The position numbers and the translations under genes are program-made. This document shows positions 53,245 through 64,000 of a DNA stretch of 64,000 nt, one piece after another; positions within the stretch are counted from its first letter, which is position 1; each line of letters starts with the position of its first letter. Source of the stretch: Prosopocoilus inquinatus (Eukaryota > Arthropoda > Insecta > Coleoptera > Lucanidae); contig CM069875.1 of the NCBI GenBank assembly GCA_036172665.1, positions 15,035,806 to 15,099,805 of the forward strand. Direction: 5' to 3'. The notes under the pieces are model-generated. The model was not told the origin of the DNA. It saw only the letters and a program-made list of their open reading frames with translations, and did no database searches.

Positions 53245-56200
53245 CCTTACTCATCTATCATGTTATTTGACGTTTGGATGGACACCAGTAACTCTGATGT
53301 GAGATACGAAATTATCGGACGCAGCAGAAGCTGGAAATAGTGTTAAATGAAACAACACGCATTAGCGTTGTTCCTGTGCTGTATCTAATCGATCCTTACT
53401 CATCTATCATGTTATTTGACGTTTGAATGGACTCCAGTAACTCTGAAGTGAGATACGAAATTATCGGACGCAGCAGAAGCTGGAAATAGTTTTAAATGAA
53501 ACAACACGCATTAGCGTTGTTCCTGTGATGTATCTAATCGATCCTTACTCATCTATCATGTTATTTGACGTTTCGATGGACTCTAGTAACTCTGATGTGA
53601 GATACGAAGTTTATGGACGCAGCAGGAGCTAGAAATAGTTTTAATCGAAACAACACGTATTAGCGTTGTTCCTGTGCTGTATCTAATCGATCCTTACTTA
53701 TCTATCATGTTATTTGGCGTTTCTATGGACTCCAGTAACTCTGATGTGAGATACGACGTTTTCGGACGCAGCAGAAGCTGGAAATAGTTTTAAACGAAAC
53801 AACACGCATTAGCGTTGTTCCTGTGATGTATCTAAACAATCCTTACTTATCTAACATGTTATTTGACGTTTGGATGGACTCCAGTAAGTCTGATGTGAGA
53901 TACAAAGTTTTTGGACGCAGCAGGAGCTGGAAATAGTTTTAAACGAAACAACACGTATTAGCGTTGTTCCTGAGCTGTATCTAATCGATCCTGACTCATT
54001 TATCATGTTATTTGGCGTTTCGATGGACTCCAGTAGCTCTGATGTGAGATACGACGTTTTCGGACGCAGCAGAAGCTGGAAATAGTTTTGAACGAAACAA
54101 CACGCATTACCGTTTTTCCTGTGATGTATCTAATCGATCCTTACTCATCTATCATCTTATTTGGCGTTTCGATGGACTCCAGTAGCTCTGATGTGAGATA
54201 CGACGTTTTCGGACGCAGCAGAAGCTGGAAATAGTTTTAAACGAAACAACACGCATTAGCGTTGTTCCTGTGATGTATCTAATCGATACTTACTCATCTA
54301 TCATGTTATTTGACGTTTCGATGGACTCCAGTAACTCTAATGTGAGAAACGAAATTTTCGGACGCAGCAGAAGCTGGAAATAGTTTTAAATGAAACAACA
54401 CGCATTAGCGTTGTTCCTGTGATGTATCTAATCGATCCTTACTCATCTATCATGTTATTTGACGTTTGGATGGACTCCAGTAACTTTGATGTGAGATACG
54501 ACGTTTTCGGACGCAGCAGATGCTGGAAATAGTTTTAAACGAAACAACACGTATTAGCGTTGTTCCTGTGATGTATCTAATCGATCCTTACTCATCTATC
54601 ATGTTATTTGAGGTTTGAATGGACTCCAGTAACTCTGATGTGAGATACAAAGTTCTCGGACGCAGCAGAAACTGGAAATAGTTTTGAACGAAACAACACG
54701 TATTCGTCTTGTTCCTGTGATGTATCTAATCGATCCTTATTTATCTATCATGTTATTTGACGTTTGGATGGACTCCAGTAACTCTGATGTGAGATACGAA
54801 ATTTTCGGACGCAGCAGAAGCTGGAAATAGTTTTAAATGAAACAACACGCATTAGCGTTGTTCCTGTGATGTATCTAATCGATCCTTACTCATCTATCAT
54901 GTTATTTGACGTTTGGATGGACTCCAGTAACTCTGAAGTGAGATACGAAGTTCTCGGACGCAGCTGAAGCTGGAAATAGTTTTAAACGAAACAACACGCA
55001 TTAGCGTTGTTCCTGTGATGTATCTAATCGATCCTTACTCATCTATCATGTTATTTGACGTTTGGATGACCTCCAGTAACTCTGATGTGAGATACGAAAT
55101 TATCGGACGCAGCAGAAGCTGGAAATAGTTTTAAATGAAACAACACGCAGTAGCGTTGTTCCTGTGATGTATCTAATCGATCCTTACTCATCTATCATGT
55201 TATTTGGCGTTTCGATGGACTCCAGTAACTCTGATGTGAGATACGACGTTTTCGGACGCAGCAGAAGCTGGAAATAGTTTTAAACGAAACAACACGCATT
55301 AGCGTTGTTCCTGTTATGTATCTAATCGATCCTTACTCATCTATCATGTTACTTGACGTTTGGATGGACTCCAGTATCTCTGATGTGAGATACGAAATTT
55401 TCGGACGCAGCAGAAGCTGGAAATAGTTTTAAACGAAACAACACGCATTAGCGTTGTTCCTGTGATGTATCTAAACGATCCTTACTTATCTAACATGTTA
55501 TTTGACATTTGGATGGACTCCAGTAAGTCTGATGTGAGATACAAAGTCTTTGGACGCAGCAGGAGCTGGAAATAGTTTTAAACGAAACAACACGTATTAT
55601 CGTTGTTCCTGTGATATATCTAATCGATCCTTACTTATCTAACATGTTATTTGATGTTTGGATGGACTCCAGTAACTTTGATGTGAGATACGACGTTTTC
55701 GGACGCAGCAGATGCTGGAAATAGTTTTAAAAGAAACAACACGTATTAGCGTTGTTCCTGTGATGTGTCTAATCGATCTTTACTCATCTATCATGTTATT
55801 TCACGTTTGAATGGACTCCAGTATCTCTGATGTGAGATACGAAATTTTCGGATGCAGCAGAAGCTGGAAATAGTTTTAAACGAAACAACACGCATTAGCG
55901 TTGTTCCTGTGATGTATCTAAACGATCCTTACTTATCTAACATGTTATTTGACGTTTGGATGGACTCCAGTAAGTCTGATGTGAGATACAAAGTTTTTGG
56001 ACGCAGCAGGAGCTGGAAATAGTTTTAAACGAAACAACACGCATTAGCGTTGTTCCTGTGATGTATCTAATCGATCCTTACTCATCTAACATGTTATTTG
56101 GCGTTTCGATGGACTCCAGTAACTTTGATGTGAGATACGAAGTTCTCGGACGCAGCTGAAGCTGGAAATAGTTTTAAATGAAACAACACGTATTAGCGTT

Positions 56201-58244
56201 GTTCCTGTGATGTATCTAATCGATCCTTACTCATCTATCATGTTATTTGGCGTTTCGATGGACTCCAGTAGCTCTGATGTGAGATACGACGTTTTCGGAC
56301 GCAGCAGAAGCTGGAAATAGTTTTAAATGAAACAACACGCATTAGCGTTGTTCCTGTGATTTATCTAATCGATCCTTACTTATCTATCATGTTATTTGAC
56401 GTTTGGATAGACTCCAGTATCTCTGATTTGAAATACGAAATTTTCGGACGCAGCAGAAGCTGGAAATAGTTTTAAACGAAACAACACGTATTAGCGTTGT
56501 TCCTGTGATGTATCTAAACGATCCTTACTTATCTAACATGTTATTTGACGTTTGGATGGACTCCAGTAAGTCTGATGTGAGATACAAAGTTTTTGGACGC
56601 AGCAGGAGCTAGAAATAGTTTTAATCGAAACAACACGTATTAGCGTTGTTCCTGTGCTGTATCTAATCGATCCTTACTTATCTATCATGTTACTTGACGT
56701 TTCGATGCACTCCAGTAACTCTGATGTGAGATACTTCGTTTTCGGACGCAGCAGAAGCTGGAAATAGTTTTAAACGAAACAACACGTATTAGCGTTGTTC
56801 CTGTGCTGTATCTAATCGATCCTTGCTTATCTATCATGTTATTTGGCGTTTCGATGGACTCCAGTAGCTCTGATGTGAGATACGACGTTTTCGGACGCAG
56901 CAGAAGCTGGAAATAGTTTTAAATGAAACAACACGCATTAGCGTTGTTCCTGTGATTTATCTAATCGATCCTTACTTATCTATCATGTTATTTGACGTTT
57001 GGATAGACTCCAGTATCTCTGATGTGAGATACGAAATTTTCGGACGCAGCAGAAGCTGGAAATAGTTTTAAACGAAACAAAACGTATTAGCGTTGTTCCT
57101 GTGATGTATCTAATCGATCCTTACTCATCTATCATGTTATTTGACGTTTGGATGGACTCCAGTAACTCTGATGTGAGATACGAAATTATCGGACGCAGCA
57201 GAAGCTGGAAATAGTTCTAAATGAAACAACACGCATTAGCGTTGTTCCTGTGATGTATCTAATCGATCCTTACTCATCTATCATGTTATTTGACGTTTCG
57301 ATGGACTCTAGTAACTCTGATGTGAGATACGAAGTTTTTGGACGCAGCAGGAGCTGGAAATAGTTTTAAACGAAACAACACGTATTAGCGTTGTTCCTGT
57401 GATGTATCTAATCGATCCTTACTCATCTATCATGTTATTTGACGTTTGGATGGACTCCAGTATCTCTGATGTGAGATACGAAATTTTCGGACGCAGCAGA
57501 AGCTGGAAATAGTTTTAAACGAAACAACACGCATTAGCGTTGTTCCTGTGATGTATCTAAACAATCCTTACTTATCTAACATGTTATTTGACGTTTGGAT
57601 GGACTCCAGTAAGTCTGATGTGAGATACAAAGTTTTTGGACGCAGCAGGAGCTGGAAATAGTTTTAAACGAAACAACACGTATTAGCGTTGTTCCTGAGC
57701 TGTATCTAATCGATCCTGACTCATTTATCATGTTATTTGGCGTTTCGATGGACTCCAGTAGCTCTGATGTGAGATACGACGTTTTCGGACGCAGCAGAAG
57801 CTGGATATAGTTTTAAACGAAACAACACGTATTAGCGTTGTTCCTGTGCTGTATCTAATCGATCCTTACTTATCTATCATGTTATTTGGCGTTTCGATGG
57901 ACTCCAGTAGCTCTGATGTGAGATACGACGTTTTCGGACGCAGCAGAAGCTGGAAATAGTTTTAAATGAAACAACACGCATTAGCGTTGTTCCTGTGATT
58001 TATCTAATCGATCCTTACTTATCTAACATGTTATTTGACGTTTGGATGGACTCCAGTAAGTCTGATGTGAGATACAAAGTTTTTGGACGCAGCAGGAGCT
58101 AGAAATAGTTTTAATCGAAACAACACGTATTAGCGTTGTTCCTGAGCTGTATCTAATCGATCCTTACTCATTTATCATGTTATTTGGCGTTTCGATGGAC
58201 TCCAGTAGCTCTGATGTGAGATACGACGTTTTCGGACGCAGCAG

Positions 58245-58384
58245 AAGCTGGAAATAGTTTTAAACGAAACAACACGCATTAGCGTTGTTCCTGTGATATA
58301 TCTAATCGATCCTATCATGTTATTTGGCGTTTCGATGGACTCCAGTAACTTTGATGTGAGATACGAAGTTCTCGGACGCAGCTG
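58245..58384. repeat. 140-bp monomer, copy 3 (in S3)
   Basis: ATCCTATCAT at 58,309, offset 11,538 bp from copy 1. It has GTGATATATC upstream where the other copies have GTGATGTATC. The monomer limits are approximate. Confidence 0.8.
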
Positions 58385-59750
58385 AAGCTGGAAATAGTTT
58401 CAAAGGAAACAACACGTACTAGCGTTGTTCCTGTGATGTATCTAATCGATCCTTACTCATCTATCATGTTATTTGGCGTTTCGATGGACTCCAGTAGCTC
58501 TGATGTGAGATACGACGTTTTCGGACGCAGCAGAAGCTGGAAATAGTTTTAAACGAAACAACACGCATTAGCGTTGTTCCTGTGATGTATCTAATCGATA
58601 CTTACTCATCTATCATGTTATTTGACGTTTCGATGCACTCCAGTAACTCTGATGTGAGATACGACGTTTTCGGACGCAGCAGAAGCTGGAAATAGTTTTA
58701 AACGAAACAACACGCATTAGCGTTGTTCCTGTGATGTATCTAATCGATCCTTACTTATCTAACATGTTATTTGACGTTTCGATGGACTCAAGTAACTCTG
58801 ATGTGAGATACGATGTTTTCGGACGCAGCAGAAGCTGGAAATAGTTTTAAACGAAACAACACGCATTAGCGATGTTCCTGTGATGTATCTAATCGATCCT
58901 TACTCATCTATCATGTTATTTTACGTTTGGATGGACTCCAGTAACTCTGATGTGAGATACAAAGTTTTTGGACGCAGCAGGAGCTGGAAATAGTTTTAAA
59001 CGAAACAACACGTATTAGCGTTGTTCCTGTGATGTATCTAATCGATCCTTACTCATCTATCATGTTATTTGACGTTTGGATGTACTCCAGTATCTCTGAT
59101 GTGAGATACGAAATCTTCGGACGCAGCATAAGCTGGAAATAGTTTTAAGCGAAACAACACGTATTAGCGTTGTTCCTGTGATGTATCTAATCGATCCTTA
59201 CTCATCTATCATGTTATTTGAAGTTTGGATGGACTCCAGTATCTCTGATGTGAGATACGAAATTTTCGGACGCAGCAGAAGCTGGAAATAGTTTTAAACG
59301 AAACAACACGCATTAGCGTTGTTCCTGTGATGTATCTAAACAATCCTTACTTATCTAACATGTTATTTGACGTTTGGATGGACTCCAGTAGCTCTGATGT
59401 GAGATACGACGTTTTCGGACGCAGCAGAAGCTGGAAATAGTTTTAAACGAAACAACACGCATTACCGTTTTTTCTGTGATGTATCTAATCGATCCTTACT
59501 CATCTATCATGTTATTTGGCGTTTCGATGGACTGTAGTAACTTTGATGTGAGATACGAAGTTCTCGGACGCAGCTGAAGCTGGAAATAGTTTTAAAGGAA
59601 ACAACACGTATTAGCGTTGTTCCTGTGATGTATCTAATCGATCCTTACTCATCTATCATGTTATTTGGCGTTTCGATGGACTCCAGTAGCTCTGATGTGA
59701 GATACGAAGTTTTTGGACGCAGCAGGAGCTGGAAATAGTTTTAAACGAAA

Positions 59751-62700
59751 CAACACGTATTAGCGTTGTTCCTGTGATGTATCTAATCGATCCTTACTCA
59801 TCTATCATGTTATTTGACGTTTCGATGGACTCTAGTAACTCTGATGTGAGATACGAAGTTTTTGGACGCAGCAGGAGCTAGAAATAGTTTTAAAGGAAAC
59901 AACACGTATTAGCGTTGTTCCTGTGATGTATCTAATCGATCCTTACTCATCTATCATGTTATTTGACGTTTGGATGGACTCCAGTATCTCTGATGTGAGA
60001 TACGAAATTTTCGGACGCAGCAGAAGCTGGAAATAGTTTTCAACGAAACAACACGCATTAGCGTTGTTCCTGTGATGTATCTAAATAATACTTACTTATC
60101 TAACATGTTATTTGACGTTTGGATGGACTCCAGTAAGTCTGATGTGAGATACAAAGTTTTTGGACGCAGCAGGAGCTGGAAATAGTTTTAAACGAAACAA
60201 CACGTATTAGCGTTGTTCCTGAGCTGTATCTAATCGATCCTTACTCATTTATCATGTTATTTGGCGTTTCGATGGACTCCAGTAGCTCTGATGTGAGATA
60301 CGACGTTTTCGGACGCAGCAGAAGCTGGAAATAGTTTTAAACGAAACAACACGCATTAGCGTTGTTCCTGTGATGTATCTAATCGATCCTATCATGTTAT
60401 TTGGCGTTTCGATGGATTCCAGTAACTTTGATGTGAGATACGAAGTTCTCGGACGCAGCTGAAGCTGGAAATAGTTTTAAAGGAAACAACACGTACTAGC
60501 GTTGTTCCTGTGATGTATCTAATCGATCCTTACTCATCTATCATGTTATTTGGCGTTTCGATGGACTCCAGTAGCTCTGATGTGAGATACGACGTTTTCG
60601 GACGCAGCAGAAGCTGGAAATAGTTTTAAACGAAACAACACGCATTAGCGTTGTTCCTGTGATGTATCTAATCGATACTTACTCATCTATCATGTTATTT
60701 GACGTTTCGATGCACTCCAGTAACTCTGATGTGAGATACGACGTTTTCGGACGCAGCAGAAGCTGGAAATAGTTTTAAACGAAACAACACGCATTAGCGT
60801 TGTTCCTGTGATGTATCTAATCGATCCTTACTTATCTAACATGTTATTTGACGTTTCGATGGACTCAAGTAACTCTGATGTGAGATACGATGTTTTCGGA
60901 CGCAGCAGAAGCTGGAAATAGTTTTAAACGAAACAACACGCATTAGCGATGTTCCTGTGATGTATCTAATCGATCCTTACTCATCTATCATGTTATTTTA
61001 CGTTTGGATGGACTCCAGTAACTCTGATGTGAGATACAAAGTTTTTGGACGCAGCAGAAGCTGGAAATAGTTTTAAATGAAACAACACGCATTAGCGTTG
61101 TTCCTGTGATTTATCTAATCGATCCTTACTTATCTAACATGTTATTTGACGTTTGGATGGACTCCAGTAAGTCTGATGTGAGATACAAAGTTTTTGGACG
61201 CAGCAGGAGCTAGAAATAGTTTTAATCGAAACAACACGTATTAGCGTTGTTCCTGAGCTGTATCTAATCGATCCTTACTCATTTATCATGTTATTTGGCG
61301 TTTCGATGGACTCCAGTAGCTCTGATGTGAGATACGAAATTTTCGGACGCAGCAGAAGCTGGAAATAGTTTTAAACGAAACAACACGCATTAGCGTTGTT
61401 CCTGTGATGTATCTAAACAATCCTTACTTATTTAACATGTTATTTGACGTTTGGATGGACTCCAGTAAGTCTGATGTGAGATACAAAGTTTTTGGACGCA
61501 GCAGGAGCTGGAAATAGTTTTAAACGAAACAACACGTATTAGCGTTGTTCCTGAGCTGTATCTAATCGATCCTGACTCATTTATCATGCTATTTGGCGTT
61601 TCGATGGACTCCAGTAGCTCTGATGTGAGATACGACGTTTTCGGACGCAGCAGAAGCTGGAAATAGTTTTAAACGAAACAACACGTATTAGCGTTGTTCC
61701 TGTGCTGTATCTAATCGATCCTTACTTATCTATCATGTTATTTGGCGTTTCGATGGACTCCAGTAGCTCTGATGTGAGATACGACGTTATCGGACGCAGC
61801 AGAAGCTGGAAATAGTTTTAAATGAAACAACACGCATTAGCGTTGTTCCTGTGATTTATCTAATCGATCCTTACTTATCTAAGATGTTATTTGACGTTTG
61901 GATGGACTCCAGTAAGTCTGATGTGAGATACAAAGTTTTTGGACGCAGCAGGAGCTAGAAATAGTTTTAATCGAAACAACACGTATTAGCGTTGTTCCTG
62001 TGCTGTATCTAATCGATCCTTACTTATCTATCATGTTATTTGACGTTTCGATGCACTCCAGTAACTCTGATGTGAGATACGACGTTTTCGGACGCAGCAG
62101 AAGCTGGAAATAGTTTTAAATGAAACAACACGCATTAGCGTTGTTCCTGTGATTTATCTAATCGATCCTTACTCATCTATCATGTTATTTGACGTTTGGA
62201 TAGACTCCAGTATCTCTGATGTGAGATACGAAATTTTCGGACGCAGCAGAAGCTGGAAATAGTTTTAAACGAAACAACACGCATTAGCGTTGTTCCTGTG
62301 ATGTATCTAATCGATCCTTACTCATCTATCATGTTATTTGACGTTTGGATGGACTCCAGTATCTCTGATGTGAGATACGAAATTTTCGGACGCAGCAGAA
62401 GCTGGAAATAGTTTTAAACGAAACAACACGCATTAGCGTTGTTCCTGTGATGTATCTAAACAATCCTTACTTATCTAACATGTTATTTGACGTTTGGATG
62501 GACTCCAGTAAGTCTGATGTGAGATACAAAGTTTTTGGACGCAGCAGGAGCTAGAAATAGTTTTAATCGAAACAACACGTATTAGCGTTGTTCCTGTGCT
62601 GTATCTAATCGATCCTTACTTATCTATCATGTTATTTGACGTTTCGATGCACTCCAGTAACTCTGATGTGAGATACGACGTTTTCGGACGCAGCAGAAGC

Positions 62701-64000
62701 TGGAAATAGTTTTAAAGGAAACAACACGTACTAGCGTTGTTCCTGTGATGTATCTAATCGATCCTTACTCATCTATCATGTTATTTGGCGTTTCGATGGA
62801 CTCCAGTAGCTCTGATGTGAGATACGACGTTTTCGGACGCAGCAGAAGCTGGAAATAGTTTTAAACGAAACAACACGCATTAGCGTTGTTCCTGTGATGT
62901 ATCTAATCGATACTTACTCATCTATCATGTTATTTGACGTTTCGATGCACTCCAGTAACTCTGATGTGAGATACGACGTTTTCGGACGCAGCAGAAGCTG
63001 GAAATAGTTTTAAACGAAACAACACGCATTAGCGTTGTTCCTGTGATGTATCTAATCGATCCTTACTTATCTAACATGTTATTTGACGTTTCGATGGACT
63101 CAAGTAACTCTGATGTGAGATACGATGTTTTCGGACGCAGCAGAAGCTGGAAATAGTTTTAAACGAAACAACACGCATTAGCGATGTTCCTGTGATGTAT
63201 CTAATCGATCCTTACTCATCTATCATGTTATTTTACGTTTGGATGGACTCCAGTAACTCTGATGTGAGATACAAAGTTTTTGGACGCAGCAGGAGCTGGA
63301 AATAGTTTTAAACGAAACAACACGTATTAGCGTTGTTCCTGTGATGTATCTAATCGATCCTTACTCATCTATCATGTTATTTGACGTTTGGATGTACTCC
63401 AGTATCTCTGATGTGAGATACGAAATCTTCGGACGCAGCATAAGCTGGAAATAGTTTTAAGCGAAACAACACGTATTAGCGTTGTTCCTGTGATGTATCT
63501 AATCGATCCTTACTCATCTATCATGTTATTTGACGTTTGGATGGACTCCAGTATCTCTGATGTGAGATACGAAATTTTCGGACGCAGCAGAAGCTGGAAA
63601 TAGTTTTAAACGAAACAACACGCATTAGCGTTGTTCCTGTGATGTATCTAAACAATCCTTACTTATCTAACATGTTATTTGGCGTTTCGATGGACTCCAG
63701 TAGCTCTGATGTGAGATACGACGTTATCGGACGCAGCAGAAGCTGGAAATAGTTTTAAATGAAACAACACGCATTAGCGTTGTTCCTGTGATTTATCTAA
63801 TCGATCCTTACTTATCTAAGATGTTATTTGACGTTTGGATGGACTCCAGTAAGTCTGATGTGAGATACAAAGTTTTTGGACGCAGCAGGAGCTAGAAATA
63901 GTTTTAATCGAAACAACACGTATTAGCGTTGTTCCTGTGCTGTATCTAATCGATCCTTACTTATCTATCATGTTATTTGACGTTTCGATGCACTCCAGTA
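59751..64000. repeat. Right-end patchwork with 13-, 14-, 15- and 29-monomer offsets
   Basis: About 60.34-61.05 kb copies 58.26-58.97 kb (2,077 bp, 14 monomers, one of them 140 bp). About 62.7-63.3 kb copies 60.48-61.05 kb (2,235 bp, 15 monomers; ACGTACTAGC at 60,491 and 62,726). About 63.3-63.6 kb copies 59.0-59.3 kb (4,312 bp, 29 monomers, one short; GGATGTACTC at 59,078 and 63,390). From about 63.67 kb to the window end it copies 61.73-62.06 kb (1,937 bp, 13 monomers; ACGACGTTAT at 61,781 and 63,718). The array clearly continues past 64,000. Confidence 0.85.
60322..60461. repeat. 140-bp monomer, copy 4 (right-end patchwork)
   Basis: ATCCTATCAT at 60,386, 2,077 bp (14 monomers minus 9 bp) after copy 3. 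It is followed by GATGGATTCC instead of GATGGACTCC. It begins a 14-monomer displaced copy of about 58.26-59.0 kb. The monomer limits are approximate. Confidence 0.8.

Larger units (their letters stand above)
50861..59750. repeat. Large HOR copy S3 with a 22-monomer internal deletion
   Basis: From about 52.15 to 53.77 kb it matches S2 at 36.7-38.5 kb (offset 15,410 then 15,261 bp). From 53.78 kb it matches S2 at 41.78 kb onward (11,985, 11,836, 11,538, then 10,357 bp). The step from 15,261 to 11,985 is 3,276 bp, exactly 22 monomers less the 2-bp loss seen in S2, so S3 lacks the equivalent of about 38.5-41.78 kb. Its start is doubled: about 50,860-51,760 repeats at 52,200-53,100 with an offset of 1,341 bp (9 x 149; GTTCCGGTGA at 50,901 and 52,242). 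The match to S2 ends near 49,390/59,750. Confidence 0.85.
1..64000. repeat. 149-bp satellite DNA array, about 432 monomers, head to tail
   Basis: The same 149-bp unit recurs without interruption. Taking GATGGACTCC as monomer position 1, it starts at 4, 153, 301 and 450 and is still in phase at 63,987. The span of 63,983 bp plus the 385 bp missing from short monomers equals 432 x 149. All copies have the same orientation. Every monomer has stop codons near its GGAAATAGTTTT block, and 149 is not a multiple of three, so no reading frame survives more than about 1.5 monomers. GC is about 40%. Satellites of this size usually form heterochromatin at or near centromeres; that role is inferred from the family type and not shown by the sequence. 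I do not recognise the family. The array continues beyond both window ends. Confidence 0.98.

Noticed and set aside
1..64000. CRISPR array
   Set aside because: The whole 149-bp period is repeat; there are no unique spacers, and the unit is far longer than a CRISPR repeat. No cas genes are present.
1..64000. Tandem-repeat protein gene
   Set aside because: 149 is not divisible by three and each monomer has stops, so no frame crosses the array.
1..64000. CENP-B box in the monomer
   Set aside because: The motif needs TTCG followed at fixed distance by A and CGGG. TTCGGACGC is present but CGGG is not, so the match fails.
1..64000. tRNA- or SINE-derived repeat with internal pol III boxes
   Set aside because: No convincing A or B box, no oligo-A tail and no target-site duplications. 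GTTCCTGTGATG only faintly resembles a B box.
1..64000. rDNA intergenic spacer repeats
   Set aside because: No rRNA gene sequence lies at either end of the window, and 64 kb of uninterrupted repeat is long for a spacer. It cannot be fully excluded from this window alone.
1..64000. Assignment to a named satellite family or species
   Set aside because: I do not recognise the monomer. A database search with a monomer consensus would decide it; naming a species from memory would be a guess.

Overview
The whole window is one satellite DNA array. From base 1 to base 64,000 it is a head-to-tail tandem repeat of a 149-bp monomer of about 40% GC, always in the same orientation. I found no unique sequence, no transposon insertion, no RNA gene and no protein-coding gene. 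Bases 4 to 63,987 hold 432 monomer lengths. The 385 bp missing from 432 x 149 are fully explained by the short and truncated monomers listed below, so I do not think a larger non-satellite insert was missed. An array of this kind means a eukaryotic chromosome, most likely (peri)centromeric or other heterochromatin. I do not recognise the monomer family and cannot name the organism. CpG is not depleted (about 10 per monomer, against about 6 expected), which fits an invertebrate or another lineage with weak CpG methylation better than a vertebrate. This is a weak inference.

The array is a layered mosaic. Neighbouring monomers usually differ at roughly 10 to 15 positions, while monomers thousands of bases apart can be nearly identical, which is the signature of higher-order repeats (HORs). 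Almost all displaced copies are offset by exact multiples of 149 bp, corrected for known short monomers. This points to in-register unequal exchange or gene conversion.

Layout: (1) 1-21,150 is a left domain of short, shuffled HOR pieces with offsets of 9, 10, 11, 19, 22, 27, 28 and 29 monomers. It carries marker variants such as GTAACTAATCG that disappear at about 21.15 kb. (2) From about 21.15 kb to the end, a very large HOR of about 12.3-12.45 kb (83-84 monomers) is present in three versions: S1 (about 21.15-33.2 kb), S2 (about 33.2-49.4 kb) and S3 (about 50.9-59.75 kb). S3 lacks a 22-monomer block, and S2 has private 2-monomer and 8-monomer duplications. A 1.5-kb linker (49.4-50.86 kb) copies part of S2. 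(3) 59.75-64.0 kb is a younger patchwork with offsets of 13, 14, 15 and 29 monomers, and the array runs off the window on both sides.

There is no gene network here. The content of interest is the exchange history recorded in marker variants, a few truncated founder monomers (78, 85, 140 and 145 bp), and one imperfect dyad kept in most monomers.
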